Shown here piece after piece: positions 35,333 to 43,289 of a stretch of 64,000 nucleotides of DNA. The DNA lies in contig NZ_CP045295.1 in the NCBI RefSeq assembly GCF_009363095.1, positions 1,984,001-2,048,000 on the forward strand. The letters are read 5' to 3'. Origin of the DNA: Paenibacillus cellulositrophicus. GTDB lineage: Bacteria; Bacillota; Bacilli; Paenibacillales; Paenibacillaceae. The notes under the pieces are model-generated. The model was given only the letters and a program-made list of their open reading frames with translations. It was not told the origin of the DNA and did no database searches. The position numbers and the translations under genes are program-made. Numbering within the stretch: position 1 is the first letter of the stretch; the number at the start of each line of letters is the position of its first letter.

Positions 35333-35370
35333 AAAAAAGACCCAGAATCTCGAAGGATTCCAGGTCTTTT
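35333..35370 (-). terminator. Terminator after the 53-residue gene
   Basis: AAAAGACC and GGTCTTTT enclose an inner AATC/GATT pair, with a T6 run on the minus strand. Confidence 0.85.
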
Positions 35371-35399
35371 GCGTGTTGAAATATGGTATTATTTAGACA

Positions 35400-35561
35400 T
35401 TAACTGACAATTGCATTCATTTTGGTTTCGGTTGGACCGGCCGTTTCGCGGATTTGGACAGGTGCATACGTAACTTTGTCAATCCACAGCTCCTTGCCCA
35501 AAGGCTCGCCGTTAACGGTAATCATAATCTTTTTATATTGTTGTTCTGTTTCACGCATCAT
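35400..35561 (-). CDS. Small conserved-looking protein (53 residues), function unknown
   Basis: The reading frame encodes MMRETEQQYKKIMITVNGEP and continues LGKELWIDKVTYAPVQIRET, ending TKMNAIVS. AAAGGAG lies six bases before the ATG at 35561 and a clear terminator follows the stop, so this is very likely a real gene. The middle looks like a small beta-sheet domain. I do not recognise the family. Confidence 0.75.
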   Translation of the reverse strand: MMRETEQQYKKIMITVNGEPLGKELWIDKVTYAPVQIRETAGPTETKMNAIVS

Positions 35562-35832
35562 TCATTGCTCCTTTTCATGTCGTATATATTCGTATATTTG
35601 AGAGGGCTTCTTCTATTCCTGGGACTGGCTCTTCTGTCCGCCTTTTGGTGCGTCATCCGGCTTCCTTTTTCATTTACCCGCTTTGGGCGCCATTTGAAAC
35701 CGGTCCGGCAAAAATGGACGAAAGTGGAACTTATCCGCCGGTTTTCGAGTATATTCTATGGACGGCTCCGGCCTGTCCTGCGTGATGGACAACCCTCACT
35801 TTCTATAACTCTATGCAGGAGGTTGTTGCTTT

Positions 35833-36255
35833 ATGAACCGGAACTTATCGCTGATCCGCCTATTATGCGCGGTGATGATTGTCATATGCGGCGCGATGCT
35901 GTTCAAGACTTCCGCCAAAGCAAATTATTTCGACGATTTTTATAAAGGGGTGGAGACGTTCTCCGGCCTCCCCAGCGAAGTCAACCGGCTGAAGGAGAGC
36001 TACCGGGAAACCTTGGACGACCTCGACCGGGCTCAAGCCGACGCGAAGCAGTACCAGGAGCAGAACGCCGAGCTGATGGCGCAGAACAAGGAGCTGTCCG
36101 AAACCGTTCAGGCGCTGCAGGAAACCAATCAGGCCAGGGCAGCCAGGGAGCATAAGCTGAAAGTCATGCTGGTCACAGTGGTTGCTCTTGCCGCCGGGTA
36201 TTTTGTTTTTATCCGCATTATGCGGTACTTCATGCGCAGAGCAAACCGGATCTAG
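35833..36255 (+). CDS. Membrane-anchored coiled-coil protein
   Basis: A 140-residue protein: N-terminal signal/anchor helix (about 7-26), a region ending in a long coiled coil (about 50-105, rich in E/Q/L/A: QYQEQNAELMAQNKELSETV), and a C-terminal membrane helix (about 109-127) with a basic tail (RYFMRRANRI). The family is unknown to me. The ATG follows CAGGAGG. It lies 34 bases upstream of the AIM24 gene, probably an operon. Confidence 0.8.
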   Translation: MNRNLSLIRLLCAVMIVICGAMLFKTSAKANYFDDFYKGVETFSGLPSEVNRLKESYRETLDDLDRAQADAKQYQEQNAELMAQNKELSETVQALQETNQARAAREHKLKVMLVTVVALAAGYFVFIRIMRYFMRRANRI

Positions 36256-36289
36256 TGACAACCCGAGTCCGAAGTAGGAGGAATTGCCA

Positions 36290-36994
36290 TTGAATCTGTC
36301 GATACTGGAACATGCAAGCCCGGACAGCGGACAAGCCGTGACCTTCCTGCTGGAACAAGGGGAAGAGATGCACTTTCTGCATCCGGAGCAGATCATCGCC
36401 TACAGAGGACCGTCCGACGGGCGGAGCGACCGGCTGATGAACATCAAGGGGATGTACCGGAAGAAAAAGCTGATTCAGGCGGATATGCGGGGGAGCTGCA
36501 GTTTTACCGCAGCGCTGCCTCCCGGCTACAGCGTCAAGCCGATTGAGCTTGCCGGCGGCAGCGATTTGCTGTACGACCTGCGGCATTTATTTTTTTACAG
36601 CTCCGGCATCACTATGAAAACGCGGATTCTGAGCGCGAAGAATATGCTGATTACCCGTGACGCCGTCAAGGTGAAATTTGCCGGGAAGGGCACGATCGGC
36701 GTCCTGACCGAAGGCATGGTCCTGGAAGCGGAGCTTCATCCGGACGAGCCGCTGTACGTTGACGCGGGAAGCGTGATCGCTTATCCCGAGAATGCCAAGC
36801 TCGACCTGACGGTTTACGGCAATACGCTGGCCAGCCAGCACATGAATTATCATTTTAAAATGACGGGTGTGGGCACGGTGCTATTTCAGGCCGGACACCG
36901 GAGCAGCCACCTGGAGAAGGAAATGAACAACGATGGGCTGATCAAGCGGGTGCTGCGGGAGATCATTCCGTTCGGGGGAGTTTTTATCAAGTAA
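36290..36994 (+). CDS. AIM24-family protein
   Basis: A 234-residue beta-rich protein of the AIM24 family (tryptophan-RNA-binding-attenuator-like fold), role in bacteria unclear. Typical segments are GTIGVLTEGMVLEAELHPDEPLYVDAGSVIAY and the C-terminal GVGTVLFQAG. I chose the TTG at 36290, eight bases after AGGAGG; the TTG at 36284 is only two bases from that site. It is probably co-expressed with the coiled-coil membrane protein before it. Confidence 0.85.
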   Translation: MNLSILEHASPDSGQAVTFLLEQGEEMHFLHPEQIIAYRGPSDGRSDRLMNIKGMYRKKKLIQADMRGSCSFTAALPPGYSVKPIELAGGSDLLYDLRHLFFYSSGITMKTRILSAKNMLITRDAVKVKFAGKGTIGVLTEGMVLEAELHPDEPLYVDAGSVIAYPENAKLDLTVYGNTLASQHMNYHFKMTGVGTVLFQAGHRSSHLEKEMNNDGLIKRVLREIIPFGGVFIK

Positions 36995-37107
36995 GGGGTA
37001 TACGGTTTGCCTGAATCTGACATATAATCTCCTTAAACATTCCGAACGAAAGAGGACCTGACATGTACATAGCCGATCCTTCTTGAGTTCAAACACCAGG
37101 AGGTAAC

Positions 37108-38373
37108 ATGTCCGTTCAAACGATGACCAAGACTTCGCCGCCAAGTGGACAGCAGCCGCTGACGCAGCCGGATATGTCGGCCACGGTCTACCGGATCCTC
37201 ATCGCCATCAGTTTCGTGCATCTGTTTAATGACTCGATCCAATCGGTCATCCCGGCGATCTTCCCGATTCTGAAGTCGTCCATGCACCTGACCTATACGC
37301 AGATCGGGATCATTTCCTTTGCGATCAACTTTACGTCCTCCATCATGCAGCCGGTGGTCGGATGGTTCGCCGACCGCAAGCCGACGCCCGCGCTGCTCCC
37401 GATCGGGATGGGCTTCACCTTCACTGGAATGCTGCTGATGGCCTTCGCCACAACCTATCCGGCTGTGCTGCTGGCCGTCGTGTTTGTGGGCCTGGGCTCG
37501 GCCGCCTTTCATCCGGAAGGCTCGAGGGTATCCCACATGGCCTCCGGAACGCGCCGCGGGCTGGCCCAGTCGATCTTCCAGGTCGGCGGCAACGCCGGGC
37601 AGTCCCTGGCTCCCGTGCTGACGATGTGGATTTTCATCCCGCTCGGCCTGTTCGGCTCGATCTGGTTTACCGTCGTCGCCGCTGCCGGCATTGCGGTCCA
37701 AATTTTTATCGCCAGATGGTACGGCAACCGCCTGCGCACCGGGGCGTACCAGAAGAAGAAACCGCAGGCGCGCCAGCTGCGGCCGGAAGTGCGCTCCCGC
37801 GTCCGTTTCGCGATCGTGCTGCTGGTGCTGCTCGTGTTCGTCCGTTCCTGGTACAGCTCGTCCATCAGCACGTTCTTTTCATTTTATCTCATGGAGAATT
37901 TCCACCTTTCCGTGAGCGACGCGCAGGTTTACATCTTCCTGTTCCTTGCAGCCGGTGCCGTCGGCACGTTCTTTGGCGGTCCGCTGGCCGACCGGTTCGG
38001 CAAACGGAACATGATCTTCTGTTCGATGATCCTTGCTGCTCCGCTGGCCATCCTTCTGCCATATGCGAATCTGTTCTGGTCCGGCGTGCTGCTGGCCATC
38101 ATCGGCCTGATCGTCTTCTCCAGCTTCTCGGTGACGGTCGTGTATGCGCAAATGCTGTTCCCCGGCAAAATCGGAACCGTCTCCGGCCTCATTACCGGCC
38201 TGGCTTTCGGGATGGGGGGCCTTGGCGCACTCGTGCTGGGTAAATGGACCGATATCGTGGACATTACGACCGTTATGCAGATATGCAGCTTCCTGCCGCT
38301 GCTTGGCATTCTGACTTATCTGCTTCCGTCCGACAAGCTGCTGAACCGGTGGTCCGAGGGAACGGAAGCCTGA
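37108..38373 (+). CDS. Major facilitator exporter, fosmidomycin-resistance (Fsr) type
   Basis: A 421-residue MFS protein with 12 predicted helices. The motifs HLFNDSIQSVIPAIFPILK, VVGWFADRKP (MFS motif A) and GLGSAAFHPEGSRVSHMASG are characteristic of Fsr-type exporters. The natural substrate is unknown. The ATG at 37108 follows CCAGGAGG. It is convergent with the EcsC gene and separated from it by a bidirectional terminator. Confidence 0.9.
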   Translation: MSVQTMTKTSPPSGQQPLTQPDMSATVYRILIAISFVHLFNDSIQSVIPAIFPILKSSMHLTYTQIGIISFAINFTSSIMQPVVGWFADRKPTPALLPIGMGFTFTGMLLMAFATTYPAVLLAVVFVGLGSAAFHPEGSRVSHMASGTRRGLAQSIFQVGGNAGQSLAPVLTMWIFIPLGLFGSIWFTVVAAAGIAVQIFIARWYGNRLRTGAYQKKKPQARQLRPEVRSRVRFAIVLLVLLVFVRSWYSSSISTFFSFYLMENFHLSVSDAQVYIFLFLAAGAVGTFFGGPLADRFGKRNMIFCSMILAAPLAILLPYANLFWSGVLLAIIGLIVFSSFSVTVVYAQMLFPGKIGTVSGLITGLAFGMGGLGALVLGKWTDIVDITTVMQICSFLPLLGILTYLLPSDKLLNRWSEGTEA

Positions 38374-38407
38374 TCAGAGTTGTTGCGCGTCCAAGCGATT
38401 CATCTGC

Positions 38408-38457
38408 AAAAAAGGACCGCCCTGGGCTTTATAATAAAGCCTGGTGGCGGTCCTTTT
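38408..38457. terminator. Bidirectional terminator
   Basis: AAAAGGACCGCC/GGCGGTCCTTTT with an inner GGGCTTTA/TAAAGCC pair, flanked by A and T runs. Confidence 0.92.
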
Positions 38458-38469
38458 AGGTTGCCGGCC

Positions 38470-39348
38470 CTATGCCTCACCATCCGGCTGCTCCGAGCGC
38501 AGCTTGGTCACAATCCGTCGCTTCCTGTACAGCATTTTTCCGGCTTCGGCCACATCCTCAATCGTGCCCTTGTTGCTGATGGAGCCGAATAAAATCCCGG
38601 CAATCGGCACGAGCTGGAACAGCTTTTTCCATCCGAAGCTGTCACGGTACGTCTGCACCACTTCCCGCCAGCCCTGAATCTGCGACATGACTTGGGCCGG
38701 CGCGTGGTCTACGTCAAACTGACCAAGCTCGTCCAGCACCGCCTTTTTGCCGACGATGTCGGCCGATGCAAACTGCAGGCACTTGACGATAAACAGGCGC
38801 TCTTTCTCATCCCTCGGATCGTATCCGTAACAAACGGCGATCTCCTGCAGCACCTTCAAAGAGAGGCCCAGCACCGCAGGGATGTCGATGGCCAGCGTCA
38901 ATACGCCGCCGATGCCCGTTGTCGCCCCTTGGGCAGCAGCAAGCTTGGCGCGGCTCGCGGTGAGCTCATCCGCCACGCTGTCCATGACCGCAAGCGGCAG
39001 ATTCGCTGCCTCGGCGAGCGTCAGTCCGGCTCCATCCCCGCCGTCATGCCCATCCGCCGGTTCCGGCGCTCTGCTTCCCTCCGGACCGCTTCCCATAAGC
39101 GAATGCGTCCGCTCAAGCCGCTTGAGAATGGATCTGCGCTGCACCAAATACTGCCCGCCGGTCTGCAGAAACCGTCCGACCTCGCCAAGCCCTTCGGCCA
39201 GCTTATCCTGAATCACTTTCGGCGTCAGCCGGTCCAACAGCATAAACGGCAGCCGGCTCCATTTTTCCCAAAACCACGCGCTTTTCTGATCCTTCTCCCA
39301 TTTTTCAATCCGCCTTAATTCCTGCTCTAGCTGATCTTTGGTCTCCAT
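38470..39348 (-). CDS. EcsC-family protein
   Basis: A 292-residue protein of the EcsC family. Features are LGEVGRFLQTGGQYLV, a Gly/Asp/Pro-rich linker (residues about 88-106), the amphipathic LTLAIDIPAVLGLSLKVLQEIAVCYGYDP near 150-178, and LVPIAGILFGSISNKGTIEDVAEAGKMLY near the end. EcsC proteins associate with the membrane and their role is uncertain. I chose the ATG at 39348 after GGGAGGTG; the GTG inside that site is less likely. Confidence 0.88.
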   Translation of the reverse strand: METKDQLEQELRRIEKWEKDQKSAWFWEKWSRLPFMLLDRLTPKVIQDKLAEGLGEVGRFLQTGGQYLVQRRSILKRLERTHSLMGSGPEGSRAPEPADGHDGGDGAGLTLAEAANLPLAVMDSVADELTASRAKLAAAQGATTGIGGVLTLAIDIPAVLGLSLKVLQEIAVCYGYDPRDEKERLFIVKCLQFASADIVGKKAVLDELGQFDVDHAPAQVMSQIQGWREVVQTYRDSFGWKKLFQLVPIAGILFGSISNKGTIEDVAEAGKMLYRKRRIVTKLRSEQPDGEA

Positions 39349-39486
39349 CTGTCCAGACACCTCCCAAAATTGGTTGTTCATGTAACACGGTCCCGATACG
39401 CCTTCCCCGCGTTCCGGCTACCCACATACAAAGATAGGCATGATAAACGAGAACGACCACATGGATGCAGTTGCATGATGGACATC

Positions 39487-39942
39487 TTAAATCTGTATGC
39501 CTTCCCGCTCTTTGAAGCGGCGGATCAGAAACTCGCTGTGCACGTTCGTGATGCCTTCCACCGTCTGGAGCTTCCGCAAATATTTATCCACATGCTCCTG
39601 GTCATCCATCAGCGCATGGACATGCAGGTGCGGGCCGCCGCTCATCTGGTAGACGCTCGTGATTTCCTCATCCGCAAGCAGCGTTTCGGCAACGGTCTCA
39701 AGCAGGTTCCACTCCACTTCGATCAAGAAATACACCGACATGCTTTTTCCGGCCTTCAGCGGGTTGACAATCACCGTAAACTTATCGATGATTCCCTGCT
39801 CCATGAGGCCATTGACCCGTTCCCGCACGGCAGCCCGCGTCAGGTTCACAAAACGGCCGAGCTCGGCATGGCTGAGCCTGCCGTTATCTAGCAGATGATC
39901 CAGAATCATATTATCTTTTTCGTCCAAGTGTTTGAATTGCAT
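39487..39942 (-). CDS. Lrp/AsnC-family regulator
   Basis: A 151-residue regulator with an N-terminal helix-turn-helix (LSHAELGRFVNLTRAAVRERVNGL) and the C-terminal RAM/AsnC ligand-binding domain (VYQMSGGPHLHVHALMDD). It is divergent from the TauE/SafE-type exporter genes. A perfect 10-base inverted repeat sits in the shared promoter region, so it may regulate them. ATG at 39942 follows GAGAGGAAG. Confidence 0.9.
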   Translation of the reverse strand: MQFKHLDEKDNMILDHLLDNGRLSHAELGRFVNLTRAAVRERVNGLMEQGIIDKFTVIVNPLKAGKSMSVYFLIEVEWNLLETVAETLLADEEITSVYQMSGGPHLHVHALMDDQEHVDKYLRKLQTVEGITNVHSEFLIRRFKEREGIQI

Positions 39943-40020
39943 GGCTTTCTTCCTCTCCCGGCATAAGCTTCATCGCTTCGTTGTATTTTACATTGTAAAA
40001 ATATAATGCATTAATATCGT

Positions 40021-40058
40021 CCGTTTGTATGGTTAATATTATACAAACGGTGTATAAT
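40021..40058 (+). promoter_or_regulatory. Operator candidate and promoter of the exporter operon
   Basis: CCGTTTGTAT and ATACAAACGG form a perfect inverted repeat with a ten-base spacer (40021-40050). A consensus TATAAT at 40053-40058 lies directly after it, so a protein on this site would cover the -35 region. Confidence 0.7.
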
Positions 40059-40171
40059 GAATCCGTTCCACGGCATCCGGATGCGATAAGCCCCGTGTTT
40101 TTAGTGTACAGGGACACGGCGGAAGAGCGCAATCCGGACTCTTATTTTCTGACACAGGCAGGTGTACTCAT

Positions 40172-41011
40172 GTGATTACGTTATCTTTGGAAATTCTGCT
40201 CATCTCCGTTCTGGCCGGCATCGTCGGATCGGTGCTGGGTCTCGGAGGCGGCATCATCGTCACGCCGGCGCTGACGCTTCTATTCGGGGTCAGCATCGAG
40301 CATGCCATTGGCGCCAGCATCATATCCGTCATCGCCACTTCAAGCGGCTCCGCCATCGCATACATCCGCGACCGGATCACCAATATGAGGGTCGGGATGT
40401 TTCTGGAAATCGCCACAACCATCGGGGCGATCACCGGGGCGTTTATCGGCGGCATCATCGCCCCTAATCTGCTCTATATCATCTTCGGGCTGCTGCTCAT
40501 CTACTCCGCGTTTAATATGATCAAGAAGAAGAGCGAAGTTGCCGCCGGTGAGGTCAGCATGAGCCCGGCTGCCAAGAAGCTCCGGCTTGAAGGAAGCTAT
40601 TATGATAAAGCCATCAAGCAGGACGTCCCTTACCATGCCGGAAACGTCTACGGAGGCTTCTCCGTCATGTACGGCGCGGGAATCGTATCCGGCCTGCTCG
40701 GCATCGGCAGCGGCAGCTTCAAAGTGCTGGCCATGGACGTGTTCATGAAGCTTCCTTTGAAGGTCTCGACCGCTACCAGCAACTTCATGATGGGCGTGAC
40801 CGGGGCGGCCAGCGCGGGAGTCTACCTGCTGCGCGGGGATATCGATCCGCATATCGCCGGACCGGTGGCTCTCGGCGTTCTGGCCGGAGCGACCGTCGGT
40901 GCGCAAATTATGCAGCGCCTCAAGAGCAAGACGATCCGCCTGCTGTTCATTCCGGTGCTGGCGTACGTAGCCGTGCAGATGATTTTGGAAGGAGTGGGAC
41001 TGACGAAATGA
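40172..41011 (+). CDS. TauE/SafE-family anion exporter
   Basis: A 279-residue membrane protein with about eight helices in two repeats. The first repeat has LGLGGGIIVTPALTLLFGVSIEHAIGASI and the second YGAGIVSGLLGIGSGSFKVLAMD. The family moves sulfite, sulfoacetate or other organic anions. The GTG at 40172 follows AGGTG. It overlaps the DUF1634 gene by four bases (ATGA), a pair found together in many genomes. Confidence 0.9.
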   Translation: MITLSLEILLISVLAGIVGSVLGLGGGIIVTPALTLLFGVSIEHAIGASIISVIATSSGSAIAYIRDRITNMRVGMFLEIATTIGAITGAFIGGIIAPNLLYIIFGLLLIYSAFNMIKKKSEVAAGEVSMSPAAKKLRLEGSYYDKAIKQDVPYHAGNVYGGFSVMYGAGIVSGLLGIGSGSFKVLAMDVFMKLPLKVSTATSNFMMGVTGAASAGVYLLRGDIDPHIAGPVALGVLAGATVGAQIMQRLKSKTIRLLFIPVLAYVAVQMILEGVGLTK

Positions 41012-41394
41012 GCGAACCGAACGAGCAACGTCAAGAGCGGCAACAGAAAGATATTTTGGAGGTGGAGCTGGCCGTCAGCCGCTGGCTCCGGGTCGGCGTC
41101 GTGCTGAGCGCAGCCGTCATCATCGTTGGATTGGTGCTCTTTTTTATGGAGGGAAGCAGCGGATACCCCGGCAGCTCTTACCCGCACAGCCTCCCCGATA
41201 TTGTGAGCGGAATCGCGTCATTCAAGCCTTACGCCGTCATCACGGCCGGATTGATCCTTCTCATTCTGACCCCTGTACTGCGCGTCGCGATCTCCATCTG
41301 GGTATTTGTGCGCGAAGGCGACAAGCTGTATACGGGGATTACCACCCTGGTGCTCCTGATTCTGATCATCAGCTTTATCCTGGGAAAAGCCTGA
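41008..41394 (+). CDS. DUF1634 membrane protein, partner of the exporter
   Basis: A 128-residue protein with three membrane helices (about 30-48, 75-97, 107-125). The start overlaps the exporter's stop, so they are translationally coupled and may form a complex. Function unknown. A terminator follows. Confidence 0.85.
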   Translation: MSEPNEQRQERQQKDILEVELAVSRWLRVGVVLSAAVIIVGLVLFFMEGSSGYPGSSYPHSLPDIVSGIASFKPYAVITAGLILLILTPVLRVAISIWVFVREGDKLYTGITTLVLLILIISFILGKA

Positions 41395-41408
41395 ACCTCC
41401 GGCATTCC

Positions 41409-41447
41409 AAAAAGCCCTGCTTCTTCGCAAAGAAGGCAGGGCTTTTG
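41409..41447. terminator. Bidirectional terminator
   Basis: Stem AAAAGCCCTGC/GCAGGGCTTTT between the convergent DUF1634 and antiporter genes. Confidence 0.9.
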
Positions 41448-41449
41448 TG

Positions 41450-43000
41450 TTAAGTTTCCTGTTCCGGAGGGTCGTCCGGGTCTTTAGGCGGTATAATGTT
41501 GGTGGCTTCTTCCGGCTTCTGCTTCACCTCATTGAGATGAACCACCGGAAGTGCCGGGGAAGTCAGAATCGCCTTCACCTGCTTCCGCTTCGCCTTCGGG
41601 CTCAGCACATACACCGTATCTCCGGACTCGATCCTAGTGTTTCCGCGCGGAGCGATGATCTGTTCGTGGCGGATGATCGCCGTAAACAAAATGTCCTCCG
41701 GCAGGTCGAGCTCGGAAATTTCCTTGCCGGCGATCGCCATCGTCTCGTTGACGTCCACGTGGTTGATTTCCGATTTGGCTTTGCCTAATGCTGTTAGCTC
41801 CAGGAGCGAAGGGTTGGACGGTTTGATTTCTCCCGCCAGCCCCAGCTTCCCGGCAAATGGGGAAATCGTCGCCCCCTGGATAATGGCCGAGGTCAGCACG
41901 ACGAAAAACACCACGTTAAAAAATAGCCGCCCGTGCTCCATTTCCGCCAGCATCGGATAAGTCGCCAGCACGATCGGTACGGCTCCGCGCAGGCCGGCCC
42001 AGGAAATGAGCAGCTTTTCCCGGAAAGAATACTTCATCCCGAGCGTGCTGAGGAAGACGCCCACGGGCCTTGCAATCAGCATCAGGATTAGGGAGAGCAG
42101 CAGACCTTCCCCGACGATGCCCGGCAGCTCGGTTGGAAAGACAAGCAGGCCGAGCAGCACGAACATGACGATCTGCATCATCCAGCCGAATCCCTGGTTA
42201 AAATGCATGATCGAGCGCCCATAGGCCAAATCGGAATTGCCCATGACGATGGCTGTCACGTAGACGGCGAGGAGCCCGCTGCCATGGATCACCGAGGTGG
42301 CGCTGTACGCAAGAATGGCGAATCCAAGCGCCATGACGGGATACAGTCCGGACGAATCGAAATTGATCTTGTTGATGACGTAAACCGCCAGCCTGCCGAT
42401 GAGCAGCCCCATGACCAGACCGATGCCCATTTCCCAGAAAAATGAGAGGATCATTTGGAAGATTTCCGCCTCGGGATGCTGATAATATTCGATCAGGGAG
42501 ACGGTAAGAAAGACGGCCATCGGGTCATTGCTGCCGGATTCGGCTTCCAGGGTGGAGGTCAGACGCTTCTTGATATTTTTCCCACCAAGCACCGAGAACA
42601 CCGCGGCCGCATCCGTCGATCCGACGATGGCACCGAAGAGAAAGCCTTCCACCCAGGACACGCCCAAAATATACTTGGCGCAGACGCCGACGATAGAGGT
42701 CGTCAGCAGCACCCCCACCGTCGCCAGCGACAGGGCCGGCTTGATGACCGGCTTGATATCGGTAAACTTCGTCTGCATGCCCCCTTCGAACAAAATGACA
42801 ATCAGCGCCAAAATCCCGACAATCTGGGTGATGAGGACGTTATTGAAATACACGAACCGCGTAATCAGCATGCCAACGATGATAAACAGCACAAGGGCCG
42901 GCATGCCGAATCTCGAGGAAAATTTGGTGGTCAGCACGCCGACGAGCAGCAGGCCGGCCATTAAAAGAACAAGTGAATTAACCAGTGTTGTGGAATCCAA
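41450..43000 (-). CDS. Cation (potassium)/proton antiporter, NhaP2/CvrA type, with RCK C-terminal domain
   Basis: A 516-residue CPA1-family antiporter with 12-13 helices. Typical are ILFEGGMQTKF near residue 70, the ion site GAIVGSTDAAAVFSVLGGK near 125 and SWAGLRGAVPIVLATYPML near 332. The C-terminal 100 residues form a TrkA-C (RCK_C) domain (ELDLPEDILFTAIIRHEQIIAPRGNTRIESGDTVYVLSP), the usual site of nucleotide or c-di-AMP control in such transporters. I chose the TTG at 43000 after GAGGCGAGG; the longer frame adds an implausible leader. Confidence 0.88.
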   Translation of the reverse strand: MDSTTLVNSLVLLMAGLLLVGVLTTKFSSRFGMPALVLFIIVGMLITRFVYFNNVLITQIVGILALIVILFEGGMQTKFTDIKPVIKPALSLATVGVLLTTSIVGVCAKYILGVSWVEGFLFGAIVGSTDAAAVFSVLGGKNIKKRLTSTLEAESGSNDPMAVFLTVSLIEYYQHPEAEIFQMILSFFWEMGIGLVMGLLIGRLAVYVINKINFDSSGLYPVMALGFAILAYSATSVIHGSGLLAVYVTAIVMGNSDLAYGRSIMHFNQGFGWMMQIVMFVLLGLLVFPTELPGIVGEGLLLSLILMLIARPVGVFLSTLGMKYSFREKLLISWAGLRGAVPIVLATYPMLAEMEHGRLFFNVVFFVVLTSAIIQGATISPFAGKLGLAGEIKPSNPSLLELTALGKAKSEINHVDVNETMAIAGKEISELDLPEDILFTAIIRHEQIIAPRGNTRIESGDTVYVLSPKAKRKQVKAILTSPALPVVHLNEVKQKPEEATNIIPPKDPDDPPEQET

Positions 43001-43244
43001 ACAGCCTCGCCTCTTTAAAATGGAATGTAAACACGCCTTGATTTCGATTGCAAACAAGAAAATTGCCCTAGTTATATATAAACCAAGCAACTAACGTTAC
43101 AAACAAAAGCGGTATGTCCCCTCCCCCTTTAGGCCGTCAATTGGCGGTGAGAACAGCCCTCTGAAAAGGGGAATCATGGGTCTACATTTTCCAAATAAAG
43201 GCGCGATTATGCGGGGTTATTGGACATGAGCGGATCATGGAAAT
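43001..43244 (-). other. Leader region of the antiporter gene
   Basis: No gene is seen. On the minus strand, CCCCTTT (near 43170) can pair with AAAGGGG (near 43127), enclosing smaller hairpins such as CCGCC/GGCGG-like pairs. It could be a structured 5' leader; I cannot match it to a known riboswitch. Confidence 0.4.
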
Positions 43245-43278
43245 AAAAAAGGGAACACCGCATCTGTCGCGGTGCCCC
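43245..43278 (-). terminator. Terminator after ilvD
   Basis: Stem GGGGCACCGC/GCGGTGTTCCC and a T6 run on the minus strand. Confidence 0.88.
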
Positions 43279-43289
43279 CCTGCTTCAAT

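Larger units (their letters stand above)
35011..35399. other. AT-rich intergenic region
   Basis: No gene is seen. It contains the LexA-like box, a perfect Spo0A-box heptamer TGTCGAA at 35266-35272 that is part of a spaced inverted repeat AATGTCGA/TCGACATT (35264-35271 and 35310-35317), and the terminator of the 53-residue gene. Confidence 0.6.

Noticed and set aside
35577..35945. Plus-strand frame starting MSYIFVYLRGLLLFLG
   Set aside because: The hydrophobic start is tempting, but it has no ribosome site and runs into the coiled-coil gene in another frame, where that gene's own start is well supported.
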